This document shows positions 1 to 9,338 of a DNA stretch of 64,000 nucleotides, piece after piece. The notes beneath the pieces were generated by a model. It worked only from the letters and a program-made list of their open reading frames with translations, was not told the DNA's origin and did no database searches. Where the stretch lies: positions 1-64,000 of the IMG/VR virus record IMGVR_UViG_3300025133_006719. One strand, written 5' to 3'. This stretch comes from a virus. Within the stretch, counting starts at the first letter, position 1. Each line of letters begins with the position of its first letter. A program made the position numbers and the translations under genes.

Positions 1-2
1 AC

Positions 3-3000
3 CAAAAAGAGATTTCTGCTTCTACTAACTTTGTTGATTATAGAGAGAGGAAGCGATACTTTGACACCGCGTTCAAAGGAGGGGAAAAAGCATATTACCT
101 TGAAAACGCAGGTCATCGAAGACCTTTTGGGTACTCTAACAAAACCAAAAGTATAGGTAGCATCCCTGCGAATGAAGCTATCTACTTTTTAGGTAGACCA
201 ATAGTATACGAAAAAATTACTATAAACGAGTCTAATATAATAAGCGCCAGTTCAGGAGATATAATCTATGTATTTGGCGATGGATCATTAAAGTACGATA
301 AGAAAACAATTTACGCTACAAATCAATACGTTGCCGTATCCAGTAGCTTAAACCCCGCCAACTCTCCTAAGTTGATCCCTGCTGGCGCTATAGATTACGG
401 GACAAAAAAAATAAATACCTTAGGCGATCCTTACGACCTATCCACCACAAGCACGGTTATATCCCCGATCAGGAATGTGTTTGGATATACAGATTTCAGA
501 GCAACTAATAAAGATGAGATGTCCGTAAATGGGGAAATAATTAAAAACGATGGTTATAACGCAACATACGTATACAGAAAACTAAACAGCTCCGAACTCA
601 TTGAAGCTGAAAAGAGGTATTATGTATACGGAATGGGAGATTATGTGGAGTATAATGGTTATAGATATTATCCAAGGGGCTTAGGTAGGGCTGACATAAT
701 AGTAAGCGGAGGGAGTGATGACACTATTACGTATACAGATAGCACTAAAACTATTAATACCGACAGCACAAGTAGCAGCAACGACTTTAGCAGCATTCAA
801 GATGGGGATGTCTTTTGGGCGTCCTATCAAAAAAATTATGGGGGTTTGAACGACTACGGAGAGCAGATAGTCGTACCAGTAAAGGTGTATAGCAAAACCG
901 ATAGTCAGAACATAGTTTTAACTACTGAGTTACCGGAGGGGGTAGATATGACATCTTACGACAATCAGGAGACGACGTTGATTTTAAACCCCTACTTCCA
1001 AATTTCAGTACCAAGGGACCAGCCCAACTATTCTTCAAGGGGAGCGTTGGGCAAGACATCATCCACAGGTAATTTCAATTTTGGCGGCACAGCTAAGACT
1101 TCAAGATACCTAGTTAAGAGAAACATCCTATATAAAAAGGGCGCTAGCTGCTGTATAGAGATTGAGAAGATCGAAGATGACGTCGTAAGGCATTCCTCTA
1201 AGACTTACGCTTCCAAGTATGGCCACTCTTCAAGCCAGAAGATTCCTATAGGGTTTGTCTACGCCGTTAAAGGTAGAGGAGAAATAATATACCCTGTATG
1301 GCAGGGGGATAAGTCTGGAGATAGTAGTTACAGCTTGGTTTACGGTACGGGGGCTACTGCTTGGTATAGTCACGATACCCTGAGCAAAACCTTTAGGGCC
1401 GGATCTGTTTTCTCAGGTATTGAATCCTCTCCCGGGGGAGGAAGTCCGGCTAAATACTATTGGAAGACCAAAGGCACAGAAAGAGTCCATAAGATATCCA
1501 ACAGCTACGCCAAGCTAACAGAAAAAATAAACTCAATGGATCAATTCCTAGACGTTGCCCCTTCCAAATATGGGATCGACTCTGGGGAAGTAAGATACGA
1601 TGGAAGAGAATATGAAGTTCTGTGGATAGGTTCAGATGGGTTAGTGCAAAAAGAAGCTGGCGAAGGAAGCATAGAATACAACGGAAAGACAATTCAAGTC
1701 GGAGAAACTTTTAAGCCCGTAAAGATAGGTGACAAAGTCGTTAGCAAATTCAAGGCATCTGATAAAGGCAAAATCATAGTAAGACCAAAAGAAGGCATCT
1801 TAAATAAAGCCCCAGTTGGAGGTTGGTCAAACGAGTGGTCAATGTTTATAAACACAACCCACCACCATCCTTCTAGGACTTCTATGTGGCACCACGACTA
1901 TTACGGAGACATATTGTCATTCCTTAATAATAGATGCCATATAATGTCAGAAGACTTTAAGTTAAGGAAGTACGGGCACCTTTTAGAGACGTTCTCCTAT
2001 GGCAAGAAGCCTGTTATAAGGTCGGAAGCTCCTCCGGGCTACCAGTTCCTAGAGGGAAGCAATGCTGACGCTGCTTGGTACTGGTTCGGTTTAGACGGGG
2101 CTCAGGCCAATAAATGGTATTATAGTTCGTGTCAGATATACAAACCTGACTACCAGATAAGCTCGACCAAACAAAAGGATATTATAGATATACTACAGGA
2201 TAATAATTTAACATTAGGCTCTGTAACTGATGAGTTTGCTGGGGGAGTTTGTCAAGGAGCTAGCGAGTTTAGTAGTGAATCCGTTCAGAATTCAAGTCAA
2301 TTAGATCAAACTTCATGCGCTCTCAAAGGTGGCCGATGGATAACCTTAAAAGATCAAGTTATAGTCACTTTAGACAGAAGACTACAACACACTGAAAACA
2401 CAGACTGGAATAATAATAGGGGTATAAGTGTTCTCGAGTTTGCTCAAGGATACGGAGAAGCATGTAAAATATTTTGGGACAATATTAAAGACCCTGCAAA
2501 AGATCCGTACAGAACCGATGAGAATGCCCTGTTAGAATATTTAATCAGAGAAAATTACAACACAGGAAAACAAAGAGGGTATTGCAGTGGCGTAACCTCC
2601 GAAAGTGGCGCAATACAAACTGAGGAGCTTTGTCTCTCCAGAGGAGGAGAGTGGGTATCGTCGGGGGTCGAAGACGAAAACGGAAACATCCAAAACGAAA
2701 TAGTAAAACTCCAATGTCCTAAGGCTAGGATAGGTGACGCTGCCCCAGACACTTTTATTTGGCAATTGCCGGATGATCCGTTTGGAGCTTGTGAGCCTAG
2801 ATTCTACTTTAGCAAACACGTTCCGTATGTGTACGATGACGATTCAGTTGACGAACCTTGGGTCAAGACTCCCGTTACGGTAGATCCATTTATCCAAATG
2901 GAAACCTATTTAAGAGGGTTCTGCGGAGGATTTATAGACAAGAAGTCTGACCCCATAGCAGATGAAATTACACAGTATTTAAGCAAGAGCGGGGAGATGA

Positions 3001-5654
3001 AGCTCATCAATCAGACCTGTGCGAAGTCAAAAGACTACGACTACCTCTTTGAGAACTTAGCGTTTCAGTCTCTGGATCAGGCCGGTAACTCCAAGTCGAT
3101 ATTTAAAGATTATGACAAAGTTATTATTGAGAGAGATCAAAATGCTGTAGTTGAAAGAAGGGTGGACGTTTCTGGTTTAAAGACTCGGATGGGCGGCAAA
3201 GGATGGATTATATTCAGAAAATATAATGAAAAAATAGATGGCGAAGAAGAAGGGGCTTATGTTAAACTTGGAAGCTCTCCTTCCTACAAAGGGGTAAGGG
3301 TTGGAGCTCTAGTTAAGTCAGATAGCCTAGATGCATTTGGAAATGCTGGCCCAGAACTTTCTGAGTTTCACGATATTTACACAATTCCGTTAAAATTTGG
3401 GGAAACAATAGGTACAATAGAAAAAAACTACTCAACTGTATACTATACCGTGGAAACTTCCAACTTTTTTGACGGAGATGTAAACGGTACATTTACTATG
3501 AGGGCGGTACTCAGCCCAGAGGGAGACTTATCGGTAATAAAACATTATCAAAATCAAGCTACAATATCATTTACAGCAGATGAGTCCGCTAAATATTATG
3601 CTGTCGAATTTAAAAAAGCGGTATTACCTCATGAAACAGAATGGAAAATATACGGAAACGAGATAGTACCTAGAAAAGCTTATCTAGAACAGAAACAATC
3701 AAACCCCAAAATAACTCCGGCAGATAGACCTCCCGCTAACTACTTTGATTTAGTTGACGTCGACCTGACTGACAACCTTGATGATGATCCAGCTTACGCA
3801 GGATTAAAGAAAGAATATTCATTAAGATTACGCCCATTCTATAAGCAACTTACTGGCGGAGTTTGTAGCGAGACAGGTAAGACGACAAAGATTTCATGCC
3901 TCCGGGCTGGTGGAACTTGGACCCCATTCTCCGCTCATACCTCTGGAAATTTCAAAGAATCAGATAAGACGAGGAAAGTGGATGCTATTATTAAAGGCTA
4001 TCCAAGAAGAATCGAATTCAAAGAAAGCGGAAGCCCGGCGTTAATAATGTCTTCTGAAAATGGCATATTTACATTTAGGATAAAGAACCTATTCCCGGTA
4101 GCTTTTAATACGAAAACAAACTATAACAACATAGAATTAGAGACCATTTATATCAACGGCTCCCCAACCACAGTTAAGAAGTTATATTACGATATAGAAT
4201 ATAAAATAAAATATAGCTATGAGAAAGCCGCGGAAGACGATACAACAAACATAAGAAGAGGAGAATGGCAGAACCTAAAAACTTACCGAGATGTAAAGAA
4301 GGGGCAAGAGATAATATGCGTAGATGATAAAACATACGAATTTGAAACCATTAATTATAGAGTTGTAAAACTTGTATCAAGACCGGGTGGGTCAAGATGG
4401 ATAAGCCCGCTAAACCTTATAGACGAATTAACTAACTATCCTGATGACACAAAAGGCTTTGGCCCTCTGCCTAATATAACCTTAAGAGCTTCAATATTTA
4501 ATCAATTTGCAAATTCAATTAACCTATTAAATGAAGCTAGGGTAGACCTGCCAATCACAGTTAGGTATAGAGACCATGTAAAATTTGTCGCCAAGCCTTG
4601 CAAGACTGCTCCGTATGCAGATATAAGCATAACTAGAGGTGTTGCCCTAGCTGGGCTTAATGTACCTGCGCCCACCTTGGGCACTTGGGCTAGGACTGAG
4701 TTCACCATGCACGGATTCACTGGCGGCGCGGCGATGCACGCGGATAGGTATGAATTCGTCGATATTGACTGGGGAGCTAATACAATTATGCAAGATGGTT
4801 GGGGCCGCGATAGAACCTATGTATCAGAATGGTATGAGTCTTATGGGCACACATATTTTCAAGCAAACAAACACTATGGATTCTTAGGGGAACCGTTCAT
4901 TGGAGGCCAAGGCTTTGTAGCTCCGTCGGGTGCATGGGGTGTTGGGGGACAGACTCAAGACGTTGAAATATCAATAACTGGTAACCAAATAGCCTTCAAG
5001 TACGCTGTTCCGAGAATGTTGAGGAGCCGAATCAAATCTGACAATTTAGTCCTTAATGGCAGAATGGACTATTACAATAAGTGGCATCCGGGGATGAGGC
5101 ATCTGACGACGGAGTATGGAGCTATAGATGGTTTCAGTCCGAGAGTGCCTACTGTTCAGGGCGTCCAAAGCTATAATAGTGAGTTAACAGGGAATGCCGA
5201 ACCCTTAGACCTTCCTTCTTACTGTGGAACAGGTGAAGGGCCTATCAAATGGTATTTCTTAAATATGTCTCAGAGACATGGCGGGGACCGATATGTTATA
5301 TTTGAGGATCAGGCGGAAGAGTACTCTTATTGTTGGGATATGAAGGGCACTTTCATGTTAAAAGCTCCAGAACTTCGTGGCAGCTACTCTGGAATAATCA
5401 CAATCCCAATGGGTATAGAATATCAAGACCACTGCGGGAAGGGCGGTAGCGTCAGTGCTTTAGGTTTTGCTACTAACGCTTCAACTGGGGACAGCAATCT
5501 TAGGGTCGAGATTCCGGTAGTGGATAAGCTACTCTCTCTTGCCCACTGGAAGTACAAAGAAGTGGAAAAAAAGCCAGTAGAAAAGACAAAAACAGCCAAT
5601 AAAGATAATATAATAAAGAAGGACGAGCCAGATGTTGGCCGCGGTTCAGGATAA
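3..5654 (+). CDS. Giant virion-associated protein (5' end outside window)
   Basis: The reading frame is open from the first full codon at base 3 to a TAA at 5652-5654, so at least 1883 residues are encoded and the start lies upstream of the window; a TTG at 372 is only an internal codon. I recognise no named domain. Three similar short Cys/Trp modules, each of the form GxC...C-x4-5-GG-x-W, occur near bases 2240-2341, 2572-2655 and 3856-3921. The rest is rich in Tyr, Gly, Asn and Ser, as in tail fibre or tail-tip proteins, and the C-terminus is a charged Lys-rich tail. Size and composition suggest a structural tail or adhesin protein; that role is inferred. Confidence 0.75.
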   Translation, partial: QKEISASTNFVDYRERKRYFDTAFKGGEKAYYLENAGHRRPFGYSNKTKSIGSIPANEAIYFLGRPIVYEKITINESNIISASSGDIIYVFGDGSLKYDKKTIYATNQYVAVSSSLNPANSPKLIPAGAIDYGTKKINTLGDPYDLSTTSTVISPIRNVFGYTDFRATNKDEMSVNGEIIKNDGYNATYVYRKLNSSELIEAEKRYYVYGMGDYVEYNGYRYYPRGLGRADIIVSGGSDDTITYTDSTKTINTDSTSSSNDFSSIQDGDVFWASYQKNYGGLNDYGEQIVVPVKVYSKTDSQNIVLTTELPEGVDMTSYDNQETTLILNPYFQISVPRDQPNYSSRGALGKTSSTGNFNFGGTAKTSRYLVKRNILYKKGASCCIEIEKIEDDVVRHSSKTYASKYGHSSSQKIPIGFVYAVKGRGEIIYPVWQGDKSGDSSYSLVYGTGATAWYSHDTLSKTFRAGSVFSGIESSPGGGSPAKYYWKTKGTERVHKISNSYAKLTEKINSMDQFLDVAPSKYGIDSGEVRYDGREYEVLWIGSDGLVQKEAGEGSIEYNGKTIQVGETFKPVKIGDKVVSKFKASDKGKIIVRPKEGILNKAPVGGWSNEWSMFINTTHHHPSRTSMWHHDYYGDILSFLNNRCHIMSEDFKLRKYGHLLETFSYGKKPVIRSEAPPGYQFLEGSNADAAWYWFGLDGAQANKWYYSSCQIYKPDYQISSTKQKDIIDILQDNNLTLGSVTDEFAGGVCQGASEFSSESVQNSSQLDQTSCALKGGRWITLKDQVIVTLDRRLQHTENTDWNNNRGISVLEFAQGYGEACKIFWDNIKDPAKDPYRTDENALLEYLIRENYNTGKQRGYCSGVTSESGAIQTEELCLSRGGEWVSSGVEDENGNIQNEIVKLQCPKARIGDAAPDTFIWQLPDDPFGACEPRFYFSKHVPYVYDDDSVDEPWVKTPVTVDPFIQMETYLRGFCGGFIDKKSDPIADEITQYLSKSGEMKLINQTCAKSKDYDYLFENLAFQSLDQAGNSKSIFKDYDKVIIERDQNAVVERRVDVSGLKTRMGGKGWIIFRKYNEKIDGEEEGAYVKLGSSPSYKGVRVGALVKSDSLDAFGNAGPELSEFHDIYTIPLKFGETIGTIEKNYSTVYYTVETSNFFDGDVNGTFTMRAVLSPEGDLSVIKHYQNQATISFTADESAKYYAVEFKKAVLPHETEWKIYGNEIVPRKAYLEQKQSNPKITPADRPPANYFDLVDVDLTDNLDDDPAYAGLKKEYSLRLRPFYKQLTGGVCSETGKTTKISCLRAGGTWTPFSAHTSGNFKESDKTRKVDAIIKGYPRRIEFKESGSPALIMSSENGIFTFRIKNLFPVAFNTKTNYNNIELETIYINGSPTTVKKLYYDIEYKIKYSYEKAAEDDTTNIRRGEWQNLKTYRDVKKGQEIICVDDKTYEFETINYRVVKLVSRPGGSRWISPLNLIDELTNYPDDTKGFGPLPNITLRASIFNQFANSINLLNEARVDLPITVRYRDHVKFVAKPCKTAPYADISITRGVALAGLNVPAPTLGTWARTEFTMHGFTGGAAMHADRYEFVDIDWGANTIMQDGWGRDRTYVSEWYESYGHTYFQANKHYGFLGEPFIGGQGFVAPSGAWGVGGQTQDVEISITGNQIAFKYAVPRMLRSRIKSDNLVLNGRMDYYNKWHPGMRHLTTEYGAIDGFSPRVPTVQGVQSYNSELTGNAEPLDLPSYCGTGEGPIKWYFLNMSQRHGGDRYVIFEDQAEEYSYCWDMKGTFMLKAPELRGSYSGIITIPMGIEYQDHCGKGGSVSALGFATNASTGDSNLRVEIPVVDKLLSLAHWKYKEVEKKPVEKTKTANKDNIIKKDEPDVGRGSG

Positions 5655-5655
5655 C

Positions 5656-5664
5656 GTGTAATTA
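5656..5664 (+). promoter_or_regulatory. GTGTAAT-type putative late promoter
   Basis: GTGTAATTA followed by five bases and the ATG at 5670. Several genes in this window have the same element at the same distance. No Shine-Dalgarno is present, so a transcript starting 6-7 bases after the AT-rich hexamer would be leaderless. Confidence 0.45.
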
Positions 5665-5669
5665 ATACC

Positions 5670-5993
5670 ATGAAATCTATTCTGGTAACTATTATGTTAT
5701 ACGCCCTTAGCTCGTTTGCGGCTTCTGGCTCTGTATCAGACCCAGACATACAAATAAAAGTTGATGGTTTAGTTTGTCCTTCTTGCGGTATTGGTATTAA
5801 GAAGGGGCTTATGAGAACCAAACTAATAAAGGGTCTTAAAATAGATACCCGCACTCAATCTGTTTTCGTTGAATATTGGAAAACTGAAATACATCCAGTT
5901 AAAATAAAACAGATAATAAAAAAAGCAGGTTATGAAGTTCGATCTATCAAATGGTTAAAAAAGAAAAACCCTCAGCGATATAACAAACCGTGA
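5670..5993 (+). CDS. Exported heavy-metal-associated (HMA) domain protein
   Basis: A 107-residue protein. Residues 1-18 form a signal peptide (basic start, hydrophobic core, small residues near 17-19). Residues 27-93 look like a single HMA (MerP/CopZ-like) ferredoxin fold with the metal-binding pair C36 and C39 in VCPSCG and a typical late segment IKKAGYEV. HMA domains bind soft metals such as Cu(I) or Hg(II) through these two cysteines. A short basic tail follows. It sits directly behind the giant virion gene and its GTG-starting neighbour overlaps its stop. The export and fold calls are reasonably firm; metal identity and role in the phage are unknown. Confidence 0.7.
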   Translation: MKSILVTIMLYALSSFAASGSVSDPDIQIKVDGLVCPSCGIGIKKGLMRTKLIKGLKIDTRTQSVFVEYWKTEIHPVKIKQIIKKAGYEVRSIKWLKKKNPQRYNKP

Positions 5994-6388
5994 ACGACAA
6001 AACCCATAAACACACATTTGGCTCAAAGCTCGCCTTTAGGCCGTGGCATATGATGATCGAAAAACAAAGTTTCGACGAGGTAAATAGAGAGCCATCCAAA
6101 CTTAAAGAAGACTTTATTCCGAGAGAAGAGCTAAAGACTAACCATTTTACGTATCCTTCTTATAAGCGAATGGCTAAGAACTTAGGGAAATCTATTTTAA
6201 AGAATACGAAGGCCGCTTTAAAGGGTGAAGTCATAAAGGCAGATAAATCAACAAAGGAAGAAAGACTAGCGACATGTGAGGGATGCATTCACTACCATAC
6301 TCCAGACGATAGGTGTAAAATATGCGGTTGCTTAATGAAAGTTAAAGCGTCCTTGGCGGTTGAGTCTTGCCCTGTAGACAAGTGGTGA
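5990..6388 (+). CDS. Cys-rich phage protein with C-terminal zinc-binding motif
   Basis: This 132-residue protein starts at a GTG that overlaps the upstream stop codon. Its last 40 residues carry CEGCIHY, CKICGC and a final CPVDKW, a C-x2-C...C-x2-C-x-C...C pattern seen in many uncharacterised phage proteins that end in CPxxKW. The pattern suggests a structural zinc site. The N-terminal 90 residues are hydrophilic and unrecognised. It is probably cotranscribed with the HMA protein. Function unknown. Confidence 0.7.
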   Translation: MNDKTHKHTFGSKLAFRPWHMMIEKQSFDEVNREPSKLKEDFIPREELKTNHFTYPSYKRMAKNLGKSILKNTKAALKGEVIKADKSTKEERLATCEGCIHYHTPDDRCKICGCLMKVKASLAVESCPVDKW

Positions 6389-6391
6389 CTT

Positions 6392-6700
6392 ATGAACTTT
6401 TTGATATCAGCGGAAGTAGTAAATCCCCCTACTGAGTCGCTGCCGTTTAGAGATGTTACTAGTGTTGCTAAGTGTGAGCTTCTAATGACCGTGCTAATTG
6501 AAGCTAAGCAAGGCGAAAAAGATATGTATTGGAAATTTATGAGGCCTAGGGGAATGATGGATTACGTTAACTACATAATAACACCAGAAGAAAAAGAAAA
6601 AGGTTTTAGGATGGAGTTAACTGAGATAACTATATTAAATGAAAGAACAATAATATCCACTTTAAGAAAGCATATCGATCCTCCTCGATTATACGTATAG
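6392..6700 (+). CDS. Conserved-looking phage protein of unknown function
   Basis: A 102-residue soluble protein three bases after the preceding stop, last gene of the leftmost plus-strand operon. No motif recognised. Its TAG stop lies inside the stem of the terminator that follows. Confidence 0.6.
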   Translation: MNFLISAEVVNPPTESLPFRDVTSVAKCELLMTVLIEAKQGEKDMYWKFMRPRGMMDYVNYIITPEEKEKGFRMELTEITILNERTIISTLRKHIDPPRLYV

Positions 6701-6717
6701 GATAATTATCCTTTTTT
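6699..6717 (+). terminator. Intrinsic terminator overlapping the stop codon
   Basis: AGGATAATTATCCT is a perfect palindrome at 6699-6712 followed by TTTTT. It includes the last two bases of the upstream TAG. Confidence 0.6.
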
Positions 6718-6818
6718 ATTTACTGCGCTAGAGCCTTATTTAACAAAAAACAAACGCTCATACTACTGGTTGCAGGAGGCTAAAGCCCCTAAAATAATTA
6801 CTACCATCAAGGTGATAT

Positions 6819-6850
6819 AAAACCACCCTTCTTCTATGTTTGGTTTTTTT
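6819..6850. terminator. Terminator between convergent operons
   Basis: AAAACCA (6819-6825) pairs with TGGTTTT (6841-6847), loop 15 bases, with a T-run on the plus strand. It lies between convergent genes and may act in both directions. The remaining 100 bases of this gap (6718-6818) show only a small GGC-TAAA-GCC hairpin near 6780 and no gene. Confidence 0.5.
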
Positions 6851-6856
6851 ATTATT

Positions 6857-7582
6857 CTAGTGAAACATTGTTACTACTTCAACTTCTTCTTCCTCTGCGG
6901 TTGGGGGTAGATGTACTCCTAAAGCTTCTTTACCCCAAGCGTTTACCGCTATAGCTACCCTACATTTATTTACGGGCCTCGATACAACTGGTGATACAAA
7001 ATGAGGATACTCTCCGTCAAGTAAGACGAGTCTATTATATTTAAATGGAACTTTCACCCACTCTGGTCCGTGGGTAGAGATTATCCCCCCTCCGGCTCTC
7101 TCGTAGTCTTCCATGTGCTTTTTACCGTTGGTGTTGGTATTTATAACAATCTCTCCTCCTGTTATATTTTCTCTTGGGCCTATGTAACAAGCTGATGCGT
7201 ATATTGGTGAAGATAGCTCGTCTTTTTCAGCTAGGATTTCGTCTTTATCTAAGTGGTAGTTTAACCCACCCATGCCTCCTGCAAAATTGCTATTGTTAAA
7301 CTCTGTATCTGAGGGGGCTTTGCCTGTCCATATTTCAAAGGCTTTGAATTCTGTTTCTCTTTTTCTTAGGAGTTGTTCTGCTTTCTCGTACCAAATCGTT
7401 TTCGCTATGATTCTAGATAGGTTTTCTATTTCACTATAGCTATCATTTGGTTCTAAGTCTGACGAAAGGATTAGATTGTTCGGGTTGATACCTCCACCTT
7501 CGTTGTTTATTATTTGATACAGCCTGTCAATTGCGCTAGTATCTTCAAACACATTGTCTAGAATGATAATTGAATTATTCAT
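6857..7582 (-). CDS. 2OG-Fe(II) dioxygenase, prolyl-hydroxylase type
   Basis: The 241-residue protein has the double-stranded beta-helix signature of 2-oxoglutarate/Fe(II) oxygenases: H110-x-D112 in NYHLDKD, a GGEI strand near 142, the distal iron ligand H194 in YPHFVSPV and the 2OG-binding R208. Such enzymes hydroxylate amino acids, nucleobases or sugars; the substrate cannot be read here. It is the last gene of a minus-strand operon, overlapping its neighbour by four bases. It is one of five oxygenase-like genes in the window. Confidence 0.8.
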   Translation of the reverse strand: MNNSIIILDNVFEDTSAIDRLYQIINNEGGGINPNNLILSSDLEPNDSYSEIENLSRIIAKTIWYEKAEQLLRKRETEFKAFEIWTGKAPSDTEFNNSNFAGGMGGLNYHLDKDEILAEKDELSSPIYASACYIGPRENITGGEIVINTNTNGKKHMEDYERAGGGIISTHGPEWVKVPFKYNRLVLLDGEYPHFVSPVVSRPVNKCRVAIAVNAWGKEALGVHLPPTAEEEEVEVVTMFH

Positions 7583-7773
7583 CTTGGTCTTAAAATATGG
7601 AATGTAAGCTTTTTAGTCTTAGGTAAAAAGTTTTCGTCGCAGAGATACTTACAGATCAGCTCTCCTTTTTTGGGACTTACCTCTTCTTCATAGTCATATA
7701 TCGTTACCTCTTTATCCAATATGGAAACCTCAACACCTTCGACTAAGAACTTTGAAATTTTTAGCTCGTTCAT
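7579..7773 (-). CDS. Small unknown protein in kinase/oxygenase operon
   Basis: A 64-residue protein overlapping both neighbours by 4 bp, which indicates translational coupling. Alternating hydrophobic and charged residues suggest a small beta-rich domain. No family recognised. Confidence 0.55.
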   Translation of the reverse strand: MNELKISKFLVEGVEVSILDKEVTIYDYEEEVSPKKGELICKYLCDENFLPKTKKLTFHILRPR

Positions 7774-8420
7774 TTTAAGATGAATTTTTCTACAAAAGCT
7801 TGGGCTGCTGGCTTTAAGTACGAAGCTTGAAGGGAAGCGTCTCCTTTACAGTCCGGCCATTCAATACATACGTCAGCTTTCTTCCTGAGTTTTGGGTCAT
7901 TAATCGCTTCTTGTTTGTTCGCGGGTGTTTCGTAGACGTATGTTTGGCTTAGGTTATCGTCGTAATATAGATTCTTTTTTCTCAAATGAACCAGTATCCC
8001 TTCTGTCTTGTTTTTAATCCAGTAACATTCATCTTTCTTGTATTTGTCATACCTAATGTCTGTTACAAAGCATACGGGATTGGGGACTCCATGTACAGCA
8101 CAATTGTCAGAAAGTTCTTTTATTTTGATATCAGCTCTAGATGTCCAATGTTGACCTTGACTGTCTAACCTCTTCACTAATCCGTAAAACACCAAGAAGT
8201 CTCGTATCTTGGATTTTTGTTCTCTGTTACATTTCGTTGGGTCTATGTTAAACAGTTCTAGTGAGGCTTTTTTGCATTCTTCTTTTAATTCGTTTGCTAA
8301 AGCTACTTGGCATGGGTTGAAACCCTTAAGTAGAAGCTCTTTCCGACATAGCTCATAAAACAGATCTTTGCCGGAACCGGCTAATCCAGATATGCCTACA
8401 ACTTTCATTTGATTACTCAT
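7770..8420 (-). CDS. P-loop kinase, deoxynucleoside monophosphate kinase-like
   Basis: This 216-residue protein opens with a Walker A motif, GLAGSGKD, at residues 11-18, in the N-terminal layout of phage dNMP kinases and other small P-loop kinases. A DIRY motif near residue 120 fits the second half of the family. It would phosphorylate dNMPs to dNDPs for phage DNA synthesis, consistent with dCMP deaminase, ThyX, dUTPase and ribonucleotide reductase elsewhere in the window. Its start overlaps the end of the sigma gene by 8 bp. Substrate specificity is inferred. Confidence 0.7.
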   Translation of the reverse strand: MSNQMKVVGISGLAGSGKDLFYELCRKELLLKGFNPCQVALANELKEECKKASLELFNIDPTKCNREQKSKIRDFLVFYGLVKRLDSQGQHWTSRADIKIKELSDNCAVHGVPNPVCFVTDIRYDKYKKDECYWIKNKTEGILVHLRKKNLYYDDNLSQTYVYETPANKQEAINDPKLRKKADVCIEWPDCKGDASLQASYLKPAAQAFVEKFILK

Positions 8421-9036
8421 CCGTTAGGTTTAACAGTATCTCTTTCGCCCTTTTCCTTGCGTAAAACAGTCTGGTACAGACCGTCGGATACGGACAATTT
8501 ATCCTAACTGATATCTCGGAGCAAGAAAGATCTTCGACTTCTCTCATTTTTAAGACTTGTTGATGGCTCTTGGAAAGCATTGATATAGCTTTGGTGAGTT
8601 TGAAGGAGAGTTCTTTTAAGTTTGTTTTTCTATGTGGGTCCGCTGCAACTAACCCAAGTTTTAGGTCTATATCCTTGCCGTTATACCCGTGTTGCTCGGA
8701 ATATTTTGTCTTCATCCCTTCTATCGAGACCTCTTTTCTATGCTTCCTTTTGTGGTCGTAGTAAGCATTGTGGGCTATTCGGTTAATCCAAGAGAGGAAT
8801 TTTGAGTTACCTTTGTACTTGTTTATGTTGTTCCAAGCTTTAATCAAGGCTATCTGCAGAACCTCTTCCGCCGCCGTGGGGTCTTTAAACTTAGCTATTA
8901 GGTAGCATTTGATCTTTTTCATACACCTGCTTGCTAGTTCGTCAAACGCTTTTGTATCTGAGCTTTTTTGACACAGGTCTATGAGTTCCTCCTCTGTATA
9001 AGAGCGATATGCGTTCACCGCGGTATAATCTATCAT
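8413..9036 (-). CDS. ECF-like RNA polymerase sigma factor
   Basis: This protein of about 207 residues has a clear sigma-70 family region 2 (AFDELASR, AAEEVLQIALIKAWNNI, SWINRIAHNAYYDHKR) and region 4 (QQVLKMREVEDLSCSEIS, then a helix-turn-helix ending in ARKRAKEIL). Length and spacing match ECF sigma factors, which redirect host RNA polymerase. I chose the ATG at 9036. A TTG at 9054 would extend it, but that TTG is the -35 of a good promoter, from which a leaderless transcript would begin near the GTG at 9018. The start is therefore open among these three. It shares an operon with the kinase and an oxygenase. Confidence 0.85.
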   Translation of the reverse strand: MIDYTAVNAYRSYTEEELIDLCQKSSDTKAFDELASRCMKKIKCYLIAKFKDPTAAEEVLQIALIKAWNNINKYKGNSKFLSWINRIAHNAYYDHKRKHRKEVSIEGMKTKYSEQHGYNGKDIDLKLGLVAADPHRKTNLKELSFKLTKAISMLSKSHQQVLKMREVEDLSCSEISVRINCPYPTVCTRLFYARKRAKEILLNLTDE

Positions 9037-9054
9037 AGTTTTGATGATTGTCAA
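9027..9054 (-). promoter_or_regulatory. Sigma70-like promoter for the ECF sigma operon
   Basis: On the minus strand TTGACA (9054-9049), a 16 bp spacer, then TAGATT (9032-9027). The GTG at 9018 lies eight bases after the -10, a spacing that would give a nearly leaderless message. Confidence 0.5.
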
Positions 9055-9057
9055 TAA

Positions 9058-9306
9058 CTATTTTTCTTCTATAGTGAATTTGTCTGATTTGTATACTTTT
9101 GATATGGTAATGATATACTTTTCAGCTTGTGTCAGGCCGTGGGGAGTAAGATTAAAAGCTCCATATGTATGGTTGTTTATCTGAGATACGACTAGATAAT
9201 ATTTTTTGCGATGTTTAGACAATCCTTTAAGAATTACACTGATTTGATTGAATGTTGAAATAGACTCATCCGTATATAAGAATAACGGTTCTAGTAAACT
9301 GTTAAT
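9058..9306 (-). CDS. Candidate small gene upstream of sigma factor
   Basis: A minus-strand frame is open from 9306 to a TAG at 9058-9060. The roughly 80 residues read like real protein, with segments KKYYLVVSQINNHTYGA and LTQAEKYIITISKVYK. No ATG is present; a TTG at 9222 would give about 54 residues and a longer form needs an ATT-type start. It would precede the sigma gene and otherwise fill the 284-base gap 9055-9338. No family recognised. Confidence 0.4.
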   Translation of the reverse strand: MNSLLEPLFLYTDESISTFNQISVILKGLSKHRKKYYLVVSQINNHTYGAFNLTPHGLTQAEKYIITISKVYKSDKFTIEEK

Positions 9307-9338
9307 TCAGTGTATTAGGATGTACGTTATATTCACTT

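Noticed and set aside
372-374. TTG at 372 as start of the giant virion protein
   Set aside because: The frame is open with sensible protein sequence back to base 3, so the gene starts outside the window.
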